From positions 6,883,336 to 6,947,335 of the forward strand of contig OX291552.1 of NCBI GenBank assembly GCA_946406115.1: a stretch of DNA of 64,000 nucleotides, in the 5' to 3' direction. The DNA is from Apoda limacodes (taxonomy: Eukaryota; Arthropoda; Insecta; Lepidoptera; Limacodidae). The notes below the pieces were generated by a model. The model searched no databases, was not told where the DNA came from, and saw only the letters and a list, made by a program, of their open reading frames with translations. The position numbers and the translations under genes are program-made. Shown in pieces: positions 24,601 to 38,300 of this stretch; the first letter of the stretch is position 1, and the number at the start of each line of letters is the position of its first letter.

Positions 24601-26275
24601 CGAAGGAATTCTACGCCGATAACCGAATTTAGCGCGGGCGGAGTCGTAGGCAAGAGCTATATTCTAGAAGTTTAAATTGACAGCAGGGCAGTAACCAGTT
24701 ACTTACGCCTCGCAGCGTGTTTCATACAAAAGAATTTCCTACTTGTTTTTGGCCATTTACTGATCAAATACTGTGAAATTTTGTAGGCATGATCTCAAGC
24801 CGAATCTTTATGTCTGTGATTTTCCAGAATCCTAAAAAAAGTTTTTATTAACTTTTAATCTTATTCGAGATGATTTGTAGGAAAAACTAGAATCCTGCAT
24901 CCTAGAAGCTTTTAAACTTTATCATTTCATAGAAAACTGGTACACTGCAGACCTAGATATTTAATCCTAGAACACGTTTTCAAAATTTCATGGTGGTTTA
25001 TTTGTAAGAGTCAAAGTTTGTAAGTAGAAAATTCGTTTGTATGAAGCTATTGAAGTTTAATCAATACAGTAGGTAAGTAGCCTAATACAGTAGGCCGTCA
25101 CTTACGAGAGCTGTCAATAAAGTGTAGATACAAGACTGGTTTCAGTGTATTACATACATCTCAGTATACATACTACTTTCAGTGACCTTACCTTCCACAA
25201 ATAAGAAATATCCTTTAGGGCTTCTGCTCAGCATCTTTATAGCTACTTCGACCATCTCTTCGAGGGTTGGCTGATTCTTGGCTTTCAGATGATAGTCCAA
25301 GTGGTCGTCTTGAAACAGACCAAGGAGGTATTCAGGAAGTTCTTCGGAATTAAAGACCTGTCGATAAAACAGTTTATCATGTAAATTACAGTACATGTTT
25401 CCAATGGGTTAATTATAATAGTACATTTTGTATTAAGGGCGGTAAGGAGAAATGTAATTTCCTTACTGCCCGTGTTACACACAATGTTTTGAATCACATT
25501 AGCGAGTACATAACTAAAAATAGAAGGCGAAAAAACTTACAGACTTAAAAATTAATAATGCCGTATATAATTTTTAATAGCGTTAACTCGAATTTTATGA
25601 CTTTTGACCGTTGTTCCTATATTACATTATGATACAATTGAGTCATGCAGCTCATTACAGACGAGGTTGTGGTTTGCAGCCCGAGTCAAAGGCGAGGGCG
25701 TAATTTAGCCGAGTTTGTATTGAGCAGTGCCAGTGTTCCGTAAAAAGTTTACTAAAAAATTTTTGACGTTACTATGATTGTAGGTTATTTAATTTACATG
25801 ACAAAGATTCATCCAACCCGTTAAATACTCGTATCATTGGTATTAATTGTTTTCAAAGAGAAATAGCTTTTTTTTTGTTTTCTTTTTTACCTTAGAGAGC
25901 TCATTCCTATCGCTGATATACTGGTGGGTCGCATTCCTCTCAACTTTCTCTACGTGCCACATCTCTGTCAGGTCTATTCCGTCCAGCCTCCTTCCCGTGC
26001 TGTTCGTCAGCGGAGTGGAGACGTTGGGGAGGAACTCCCGCCTACCACCACCCATGATCACCTGTAAACAGAATACAATAAAAATATTTAAAATACCTAA
26101 TACATTTTTTTACCTAATTGTATGACAGTACATTTTTCAGCTTAGGGCTTCGGTGCTCCATTTTAAACCTTTATAGGTATACCGGTGTGAAGTTAGCAGC
26201 CAAAGTTACCTGCCGCAATTAACCCAACCAAATCAAGAAGTCTTGATTATCTAACACCTTCAAACGAGCAATTCT

Positions 26276-26322
<47 letters not shown>

Positions 26323-29300
26323 CGGACACAATTATTCGAACATAAATTTTGAATTTGTAACGAAAAGTTGAGACCTATAAGAGTCTTATATAAATAAATG
26401 TTATTTATGCATTTGTTTGTTTGGTATTTTCATAGATATATAGATTTTCACACCGTTCCAAATGAACGAATGCATATTTATGATTCTCAATCTCTACTCA
26501 AGACAGTCTCAAGAGATTACAAAACTAAATGATAACAAAGATTAATTTCAAGATTTATTCAAAAATCCTTGACACCATAATTCAGCTATTCAAGTGATTA
26601 TTCGCTCTAATGAAATTAAATGGAAGAGTAGTAATTCATAATGATAGTACATACAAGAGGTCTAAGGTATAAAATTTTATTGATAATTAGCCGTGCTTCA
26701 TGGTTTTAGTGACAGAAAAAGGTACCTTTTCCGAAAAGAACTTTTGATCGGTATAAACAAATACTCAAACCTCTATTTGTGATATTTTTTTTTATACCAC
26801 TAAGGTGGCAAACAAGCCTACGGTCCGCCTGATGGTAAGCGGTCACCGTAGCCTATGGACGCTTGCAACACCAGGGGCATCACTCGCGCGTTGCCGAGTA
26901 TATATATATATATATGTGGAAAATTTTATACTTATATGTATACTTTAATACTACGAGAACGATAATTGGACATGATATGTCTATAATACTCTTATATTCC
27001 AGTTTTAGGCTTCCGTACTTAAAGGGTGCTAATAGAGCGCTACTACTAAGCCAACACTGTATGTCTGTCTATTAAAGGGCTCTATCTTTTAGGCCGAAAT
27101 AAATAGAAGCCTAAAAATTTTACAAAATATGGATTATAATGGCGAATTATCTAACAAATAATAAGAAGTTAAAAATCGGACTCGCGCACGCAAGGTTCCG
27201 TACCATTATATCAGAAACACATTTGTTGTATGGAAGTCCCCCTAAAACATTTGTTTTATTTTTAGAATGTTATTATTTTATTTTTCTATAATTATTTATC
27301 CTTCATTTACTTATATTTTATACCTGTTTTACAGATTTTCACTTTTCCAAGTACTTTTTATAATTTGGTCGACTATTACTCGTTAGCCTGTAAAGTTTTC
27401 TTACTCGTGATAGTTTTCCTTTTAAATTCATTATATGCACTACCACCGTAATTTTTTATACTTTTCCAAATACTATACTTCCGCTGGTAGAGGGGGGGGA
27501 CACTTGACTCTAACAAAAATTAGTACTTTAAAGCTAAATGTTTCGCAAACGGAGCCCTAAATCAAAAAAATGATCTGTGCATACCGGTCATGTTTTTAGA
27601 ATTCCTATCCAACGATACCCCACACGATGGGGTAGACGAGAAAAACAAATTACGTTCCTACTTCACGTGCAGGGGAGGTACACTAAAAAATTTTGTTTTC
27701 AATGATTTTATTCTACCTCTTTGTCGGCTTGATCAATGTGTATATTGCCAAATTGCAGCTCTCTTTAGTAGTTTTTGAACTAAGCCGCGGACTGACGGAC
27801 GGACGGACATTGACTACGGAACCCTAAAAAGTAAAGGGTTTCCATACACGACACACGTTTAAGAGGTGTGTTATCTATTGTAGAAACTGCAATACTTTTT
27901 TACATACTGACAGTGAAAAATAGTGTGAGTTCTAAGGTATTACAACAAAAAAAAATCGGCCAAGTGCGAGTCAGACTCGCCCCCGAAGCCTTCCGTACCA
28001 TTATCTACAAAAACGAGCAAAAAAAATCACGTATGTTGTATGGGAGCCCACTTTAATATTTATTTTTTTCTGTTTTTTAGTATTTGTTGTTATAGCGGCA
28101 ACAGAAATACATCTTCTGTGTAAATTTCAGCTGTTTAACTATAACGGTTCATGAGATACAGCCTGGTGACAGACGGACGGACGGACAGCGAAGCCTTAGT
28201 AATAGGGTTCCTAATTACCTTTCAGGTACGGAACCCTAAAAACGGTTTGCGAGCCATTACCATCTTAAATTACCACATGAGTGCCATTACACGATTATAA
28301 ACAGAAACAGTAACACGTTTGTTTGTTGGAAACTATATTAAAAATTAATCCAGTAGGCCTGGTCAGTCTTTGGATGGGTAACTACTTAGCGGCACACTAT
28401 TTGTTTTTGTTTGTTTTCGAAAACTATGTAACTGCTGGTTCGGAACTGATGTCCAACTAGCAATTGACCAATTTTTATGCATTATTACAAAAACATTTTT
28501 TTTTGGTTTATTTTTCTTTGGCAATTTCAGGTCCTAATAGGTTTTGCCGGTTCCCGCTACAAAAGTTATAAATCCGGATTTGCTAAATTGCATCATCTAT
28601 TTATCTATCTAAATATATAAAAATTGCTGTTTGTTGGTCTCGCTAAAACCCTGGAACGGCTAGACCGATTTGGATAATTCTTTTTTTGTTGTGTTCGTTA
28701 CTGTTAAGGCAAGGTTTATAAGGAAAAATAAAAGATCAAGTACGAGTCGGACTCGCGCACTTAGGAAAATTCGAAGGCGGCTGGACCGATTCAGGATTTT
28801 TTTTTATGTTTTGTTTGTTAGTGTTAGGGCAAGGTTTTTATGAAAGAAAAAAAGGTCAAGTGCGAGTCGGACTCTCGAACTAATGGTAAACAGATTTTAA
28901 TAAAATTTTGTAATATATTTATTTATATATATATACAAGAATTGCTCGTTTAAAGGTATTATATATATATATATATATATGCGGCAGTTAGACAGGTACC
29001 TTATTAAACCGCTACTTTCATTATATAGCATTTTTTTGTGGTTTTATTTAAACGCACTAACCTCCTGAACTACTAGTTGGATTTAAAAAAATCTTTTTGC
29101 ATTTAATAACTCAATTTTTGAGGTAAGTTATAGGTTATTTAACATCACACTATGACTCTAAGACACCAAGCAAAAGAAAAAAAGTCAGAAAGAACGCTAA
29201 GCGAAAACAAAGTAACAGCGCGGGCAAGCGATGCCAGGTGAGCTAGCATATTTATATTACTAAAGTTAGCAACAGAGGAACAAGAAATCCAATTAATGAT

Positions 29301-32300
29301 TAAAACTGGTTTCAGACTTTTTTTTTTTTTAATTCAGATCCAGAATTATTAAGTTCTTATACATTACTTTTGCTGAATATAAGATTTTAATTTATTCATA
29401 CATATGTTACTGATTCAATGTCAATGTAATGTTAATTACTATACAGTAGACAAACAAGTTAACAAGGATTTTTTCAGGTGTTGCCAATGTTTAATCAAAT
29501 GTATTTATTACATTAACAAGTTTATAAAGCAAATGACGCATGTATCACGCTTAGTTAAATGAAATTGTTAATATATAATGTAGTAAAATAAAAATAGTTT
29601 TGTTTAATAAATCGTGTTAACGTTAATTATTATAATTTTATGACATATTTGTTATTTAAGGCACTGTTTCACGTATCTGTTTTCAATGCAGCAAAACAGC
29701 TATTTTATCCAATAAATATAGTATATTATAATATATTATAGCGAAAGCATGACGTGTATAGGTACTTTCAATACGACTGCTTGTTTTGTTTATCATATCA
29801 TAATAGCACAATGGCCAATTACGACCAGAAAAAAAGTTTGAAATAAGTAAAAGTTGCTGCAAAACAAACCGTAAGGCCGCGCAGCGTCGGGCCTTTTGGA
29901 ACTGATTTTTTAAAGACGGAAAAAATATTTTCAAGAGATATTACTCGTGCGGTACTTGCTACCAAACTAATTTTCTTGACTTACCTGTTACGTCGTAATA
30001 TACTTTAATTAAAATTCAATCAATTTTCATTCAATCATATATATAATGTTATGAGGATTCAGTGTAGTAAGTCTTCTATAGGTTTTTAAAAAAAGTAGAA
30101 ATTAAGATGTGATTAGTCCAACAAACGTATCCGTTGCGGTAGTCAAACTTTAAAACTACATTAGCTATATTGAAATGCTATGAACTTATGCGACACCAGC
30201 GACGGACAACGGTTGTTGCACTGAACATACGCGCGACGCCTGCATCGACTTATGCGGCAGCCCAGTGATTCTGTTATACACTAAAGAGTGACCGAGTGAT
30301 TCGAAAAAATTCTGTGGCTCGCGTGGAGAGACAGAAGGCCTGATGAAGAGCCATCTAGTAGTCGACTTTAGCACCTTAGTACTATTGACAATCAGCGCTA
30401 TCTAGCAGGAGGTTGCAGCTTACATTTCAGTGCAGTTTGATCGTGTCTTAAAATTGCTATTACATATTTTTAAGCTATTACATAGCTTTTATCGCGGGCT
30501 CTGAGCGCGGCGACCGAATCAAGAAATTCCGTAACGAAAAAAACCTAACAATCGTTTAAGGCGCAAAACACACAGAAACGGCATACGGCGCGGGCGTGGT
30601 GCGGGTGTGGTGCAGGCACGGTGCCGCTTCAAAACTTTTTGATACAAAACGTATGAAATCAACGCATTGAATTCTGCCAGATAGTTGATCACTATCCTGC
30701 TCTCTATGACCACACTAAGTCGGAGTACTGTAATAGAAGTGTGCAAGTTATTCATATAATTTTTCCATTATCTTAAAATATCTATGCTGTTGTGCTAAGT
30801 TCTAAACAGGGTGCACCCAATATCGTCTTTGTCTCTGCATATTAATGAGTTGCAGAAAAGCAAGCGCATCTTCAACTTCTGAAGAGGAATACATGCTGTC
30901 GCAATAACATCAGCTTGTATACTGACAGACCCGGGCATATTGTCGCCTCTTCTGTGTAATTTAATGTCGCGTCCGTGCCTTACCCGTGCCACGCCTGCGC
31001 CGCGCCCGCACCATGCCCGCGCCTTATGCCCGACTTCTGTATGTTTTGCGCTTAACGTCGTTTCAGTTCGGCAGACTTCGGCACGGTGTTTGTGTGCGTG
31101 TCACTAGACGTATGCGTGTAGACTAGCTAACTGCTCAAAATTATTTCTAGTATATGGGGATTATGAGTAGTAAAGTGAGGTTAGATATGGGATTTTAGTT
31201 CTATGACAGATTGAGATGTCAAATATACTACGTCAAAAAAGTTTTCTTATCGATCACCACGCCCAAAAAGTGTAACTTGAATTAATATATAAGAATACTT
31301 GAATGAAAATCAAAGAAAAAAAATTATAATTGCATAAGTTGATAAAAAATACTATGCAATAGCTTTACCGCGGCAGGCCCCGAGTGCCACTGTTTTATTT
31401 TTTTGAAACATCTTGCTAAATCTCTAACTTAAAGAATCTTTAACGTTATCAGATGGAACTATGTTTTAATTTTTTTGGTTTAGTCTTATTGTTTTTAAAG
31501 CCGGGTTTTATTATTTATTTAATTTTTAATATATAATTAAAAAAAATTATAACATTCATATTTCAATAAATATTAATGTTAATATTTTTGAAAATCAAGA
31601 GGGGACATTAAAAAATTGTTTAAAATATTATCTTACTTTAGCGATAACATTTTAGTCGAAAGTAAAATTGACTGTCTAAGAAGATAACACTCTAATAATA
31701 AAATTTCACAAGCCGTGAGCGCCATCATGCTAAATGGTAACACTCATCTGTTACTCACCAAATTAATCTATTTTGATTACTTGTAACAGTTCATATGAAA
31801 AATGTATAAATTTAACCTTTACACAATAATGACTATTAAAACTTTGAAAAGAGTTACGTGCAGCCACAATTACATGACTATTTTACTAGATTGCCTGAGT
31901 AGTTTATATCATTGTTATAGGACCTGTATGGAAGAAGAGTGTTTCTAAAACCGTTCTCTCGATTGCTATAGTACCTACGCACTTTTGCTTGTTGGGTACC
32001 TGCTTAAACGTAGTGGATACTCTCTTTTTGCTATCTGCTGCAAGGTTTACTAATTCCATAACTCTCTTCTAATAATATTAGAACTTCGCTTGTTTAGAAA
32101 GCCAACTGAAGCTAAATGCCGTTTAAAACCTTAGAAATAGAAGTCACATGATCTGTTCAAATACCCAAACAATTATTTCACAATTGAATTTATAAGTACG
32201 GCGTCATGAAAAACACACATAGTGTTACAGCAAGCAGTAGAGGTTAAGTACCTGCTGTGGCCATTCATTTTGTTTATTTTCACAGTACCTTTTATCATCC

Positions 32301-35300
32301 GTAACTAATTTTAGTACTTTTGCTTCACACCTGTCCATTGATTGTTTATATTAAACGTTCACTTTGTGTTACACGTTTACTTTACATATTTGGTTTAATT
32401 TAAAAAATGAATTTTGTTTAATAATAGCTATACTGTACCTATAAGGAAACATTCGTTCATGGTCAAAATGTAGTTGCCCTCTTCACAATTTGTTTTAAAT
32501 CCATTTTTCCTCAAGGTACATAGTTTATTTCTTTTATGTTAGAAGTTATATTTTTTTTCAGAACACGAGGTAGACGGACGAGTTACCACCGACTTTTAGG
32601 ATTATTAGATCCTATTAAATTATGGTTGAAGAGACAAGGCCTAAATTATGGTATGCTGTTAACAGCGCTTTAGTTCTTCATATAAAGTTCAGATACACAT
32701 AAAGAGATATTTTTTAGGGTTCCGTAGCCAAATGGCAAAAAATAGAACCCTTATAGATTCGTCATGTCTGTCTGTCTGTCCGTCCGTCCGTATGTCACAG
32801 CTTTTTTCCGAAATTAAAGGAACTATACTGTTGAAACTTGGTAATGAGTATTCAAAACTAGATGTATTCTGTAAACCGCATTAGGATTTTCACACAAAAA
32901 TAGAAAAAAAAAAAACAATAAATTTTTGGGGCTCCCATACTTAGAACTAAAACTCAAAAAATTTTTGTGGCGCAGACGAAGTTGCGCGAGACAACTTATA
33001 GGCACTATGTTCCTTTACGTTGCAACAAAGCAATTGGGTGACTTGACTTTGGCGCAGTGATAGTTGGACGGTAATTGATTGAAGCTGACGAGCGAGCTTG
33101 GTGAATTATAGATCACATTCATAATCATTTCTTGTGTTTGTAAATATTAAAGTTATTAGTAAAATGAGTTATTAAGTAGTTCATTAATTATATACCTCTT
33201 GTGAAACCATTTCAAAAAGTTTTAATCTCACAAACAAAAGAAGTGACTGTGATTATGTTAAGTGTTAGTTGCAGTAACGACTTAGTGCGAGTCGAATTCG
33301 CGAGCCGGAGGTTCCGTACCATCACAGAATTTCTGACCCTGACTCGCACTTGACCAAGTTTTATTATTAGCTGTTATACTATAGATATTGTTTTATAAGT
33401 TTTTAAGATGCATTATCCACAATAGAGCAAAAACACCAAACCCTTTAAGGGTCGGACAGACATACGTACAGACAGACAGCGTAGGCTTATTAATAGAGCT
33501 TCGTTGGCACCCTTTAGGTACAGAACCCTAAAAAGGCATATATACCTAGCATACTTTTTATTTCGATCGAGTACCCCGCAGAATAAACCTGTGAGAACTT
33601 CCACGGGATGTTGTCCGCGATAACTTGTTGCTGACGCCGAAATATAAGGTTTTTTTTTTAATATTTCATCACCTACAGAGATTGCTCATAAGCGATAAGG
33701 CCACCTCATTGTGTGCTTTCCAATATAATGTATTATAATTAGTTTTAAGTAAATTTTTGGTGTGCAATAAAGAATACATCTATCTTTCTACAATGTACTG
33801 TTCGGACAGTAAAGAATTAAAACCTATAAATCTGTACGAATCGCATTCCATTAAAACAATAAGAAGAGAAGAGTCTTGTCAATCGATCTACCGAACGCAG
33901 CACATAAGTAAGGTTTCCGAGGGAGCGCCGAAACTCGTGAGAATGTCAATTTAAAATACTTCTCATATTATTTCGTATGTACCTATATTTTTTTTTTAAC
34001 TATATATCTTAATAGTATTCATTAAATGTTAGCTTCGTTGTGAAATGCCCTATTCTGACCTTCTATTAACACCTTCTGCTTTATGAATCATAAAATTTCA
34101 ACGTTTATGTTTAATGTTGGGAAAACTTAGTTGAGTTTTCATAAAATATATCAAATCATATATGTTTCCGCCATCATCTTTAATTATTAGTTTAGCCTGC
34201 GTCAACACTTAATTGCTATAATATAAAATTGTACGTGTATATTTTCTATGGTGGCAGGTACCTACTTACATTTATAGTACGTGTACCTATATTTTCTAAG
34301 GTGGGAGGTACCTACTCACGTATAATCTAAAAAAATGTTTGATACCTATCTGCTAGCTGAAGTGGTACATTCATACCTTCATCACCAACTTATCCTCAAC
34401 ATTGCTTTGAATTTCTTGGCACTACATTACAAAATCTTAGTTCTTCTACAAATTTACTCCTAAAGATTCCTTCACATTCCTGTCAGTTTTATAACGATTC
34501 CTTTACAGTTAAATCTATATCAGTCAGACAAGCTCAAAGCTAACACTGCTTCAAAACGCAGGTTAAAAATGATTATCGATCACATTAATAATTATTACTT
34601 TACGAATAAGACATGATATTTTGTTGAAGTTTGTTTTGTGTACGTCTTTGTAGTAGGTAAGTATATGTAAATATTTTTGTCATACTGTATTTGATATGTA
34701 GTAACGTGTATTATGTCTCATTCATATCTATTATTATAATTACACACTTGTTTGATTTTATTTATATTGCTTTCTAATTATTGTTCCAAATTGCACCTAC
34801 TCTAAAATCTTATTCTACTCGATTTCCTCTAACCAAAGGTTGTCTGGAAGAAATCGCTAAATAGCGATAAGTTCGCCTCAATTGAATGGTAATAGGCTCA
34901 CCCTTAGGCTTGGGAAGGAATAGAATTGTTTATGGTGGGTGAAGGGACTATAAGTAGGCGGGACTCATTTCAGTGCAAGTTCAAATAGTAGTACAAAGTG
35001 CTTAAGCTATTATAGTACGTTACCTTAAAATGAGTCCCGCCGGCTTATGGATAAAAATTTGGTATGCTTTAGGTACAGCACTGACACTGCAGTTCTGACC
35101 CGACTAGTCCTTTGAAAAGACCTCGGTAAGTAATTATATTAAAAACTCAGCAAGTAACAAAACTTGCAAATAAAGCAGTTTCCAACATCAAAAGCTTACC
35201 TTAAACTTTCTTCCAGGATTGCTCATGACAAGTTGATAGGCGATATCCCTGCACCCAAGCGCCAGGCATTCGTCAGGCACATCGGCGTCGCTCTCCCAAT

Positions 35301-38300
35301 TCCTCTCCGAAGTGTGTGCGTACATCCCAGCTGGGGAGGCGTGAGTCACACGCGTAGTGGTCACCAAACCTGAGAGGTGGTATTATTTAGTATACATATC
35401 GATAATTGTTGTATATATATATATATGTACAAGAATTGGTCGTTTTATATTTTATATATTTTAAGTAAATTTGTAGAAGACTATTCGGTCCGAGCGAGCA
35501 TTGTTTCATTATAGTTATTCTTTGACCCGCCGATTTGCACTCGACCGATTGAAACATAGAGTATGTTATCGCTGATAATGTAGCTTTTTATGTAATATAT
35601 ATAAATAAATATGTATTAATTCTAAAATAAGGTTGAGTAGGGTATAATTTTTCCTCTAAGATAACGCCCTTGCCTGAAAGCTCGGGCTGAAATCCTGTCT
35701 TGTAAGTGACAATATTTTTGCGAGTTATTGGCTTTCAAACTTGAAATTTTTTGTGGTTAGGACTTTTTAGCCACGTAATTTAAAAATATGAAAAAACACC
35801 ATAATACGTCTTTATAAATTGTATTTGGACAACACTGGTTAATAAGTTTTTTAGATATGGCAATAATCATCAATCTACGAAATTACTTAAATAACAATTT
35901 TTCAAGTGTTACATTTAAGTGAGTATAAGGAATCCCAGTCGTAATAACTGAAAACGTATTTAGGTTCCTATGTTGGTACTAAACGCCACCTACTTTTACC
36001 TGAAACGTTTTCTAGATCACTTAGTTTGTACGTATTTGCACTTGACACGTGTTAATCGTTTGCTTAGCAACTTTCTTATATGTTAACAATTATGTACGTA
36101 ATAATAAAAAAAAAACCACTTGTCTTCCTTATATTAAACTAGCTGACCCGGCGCACTTCGTTCCGCCTAAGAGTCGATTCTTTAATTTTTTAGTTTTTTG
36201 AAGTGAAAACTTCTTTAGCGGCGCTGTGCACTTTTTTTGTTATGGGTAAAAACTGTTAAACTCGCGTCAGGTCACGTGTACTGATCGAAAATTCGTAAGA
36301 TGTCACTCGCGTTAGGACACGTGACCATTATTTACATTAGGTTAGTTTTTATTTTTAGTATATGGCGATTCTGAGTAGTACAGGGAGGTTGGATATGGGA
36401 TTTTAATTCTATGACAGATTGAGCTGTCAAATATACAACGTCAAAAAAGTAAATAAACAAAAGTTATTATTTTTAATAAATAAATATGGATAAGAAGTGA
36501 TGGGAAGTAAATAGCGGGATGTTTTCACTTCTGCCGGCACTCCCGGAGTGCAACCCGTTTTTTTTATGATACCTACCTACTTAATTTTATTTTATTTTTA
36601 CTTATTCCAAATTAAGTTATATTTTTATTGACAAAAACTGTACCCGCGACTTCGTCCGCGTGAAATTTAATAAAAAAGTTAATTCGTTTATTTAGTGTTT
36701 GCATTTTTATTTTTATCATTTTTTTTCGTTTTGAGCCCGCGCGACAGGCAGCATTTGTGATATTGATTCGTTGGTGGGAGGCGCCTGACGTGTCTGCCCA
36801 GTGGCATACGCTAGAGCTGCGCGCAGTACTGGACAGTACTTGAACATTGCAACGTTGCTTTATTTTTCTAAAATTAAAGGGGGGGGGGAGGGGATATGTA
36901 AATATGTAAATCTACAAAGACACGTAGAATGCAATTGATGACTTGAAACGATCTTTGGAAAATAATAACAGTAATATTGTGATGCTGAATGTAGTAATGT
37001 CCTTGAGACGTAGAATCCAGCTATGTATTGAGAACAATGGTCATTATTTCGGAGAATTTCCAGTTTCGGTTTAACAGGTAGGTGACCTAAGAAACATAAA
37101 ACAGTAGTTTATTAAAAACCCAACACTTTCCTTAAGTTTCATGTATGTCTTTACTTCCAAGAATTCGTTCCTTATTAGCGCCACTACTATACAGAATGGT
37201 GTAATAATACAGTGTTTTTTTTTTTCAAAATGAACTGCTTTGATTCCTGGCTAGGAATATTAATTTTTCAAAGATCCAATGATGCCATTTTAGTTTTCAT
37301 CAAAATCGTGCCCGAGACTCCTTTGGGTACTTTTCGCTGTTCCTCGTAGTTTCGGATTAGGCTATGCACGCCCACTTGAAATTTATTATGTATATGGACA
37401 AAAAAACCACAGGACAAAATATGATAATGAAGAAAGTCAACAATATAAAGTGATGAAATCAACTGCTAATCTAAGTTAAACACATACTTAGTTAATATTG
37501 CACGTAACAATATGCGATGATTACGACGTTTACCTACCTAAATAGGTTGAAATCTGTGACGTAAAGAATAAGTTATATTCTAACAATGATCCATTATGTA
37601 TTATTTATGGGAATAAAGCAATAAAATTAAAAACATATGTCAGTCTGTCAGTGAACCTTACTCACGTGTATATATAACGATTTAAGATGACACAATACAA
37701 TAGAAAATACAGAGATGTGTATCATCTTTGAAGGTGTTTCTGGTTGTGACAGAGGTCATATAAAAATATCTTGCTATTACATTTTAAGGTGTTAGGCCAC
37801 ATCGGTAGCAGAAAAAACCGCCCGAGTGTAAGTTGGACTCGCGCACCGAGGGTTCCGTACCTACCACCACCATTTACGTAATTTACAAACACAAACAAAA
37901 ACAAAAAGTGTGCTGCTCAGCGGTCACCCATCGACCAAGCCCGAAATTGCTTAAATTTGAATATTGTTTCATACAAACAAATGTGTAACTATTTCTTTAA
38001 ATAATAATCTAGATGGCGCTGTAATGATAATTAATGGTAGATGACGCAGGCCCATCTCACACTTAGCCGGTTTTTTATTATTTGTTGTTATACTTTAAAT
38101 TTTGCATTATTTTTACTGCAAGTATGAAGATTGTATGTATTACTGTTTTTACCATAGAGCAAAAACAACGAAAATGTGTTTCTTGTACCCCCCTTTAACT
38201 TTTTCTTTTTTAACCTTTTATTATTTGTTAGATAACAGATATTATGTGAAAATTTCAGGCTTCTGCCTATTTCGGTATAAAAACTAGAACCCTTTGATGG

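Noticed and set aside
27780..28190. Repeated GGAC/GACG words as a CRISPR-like array
   Set aside because: These are short GGAC runs within dispersed repeats of an animal genome, without spacers.
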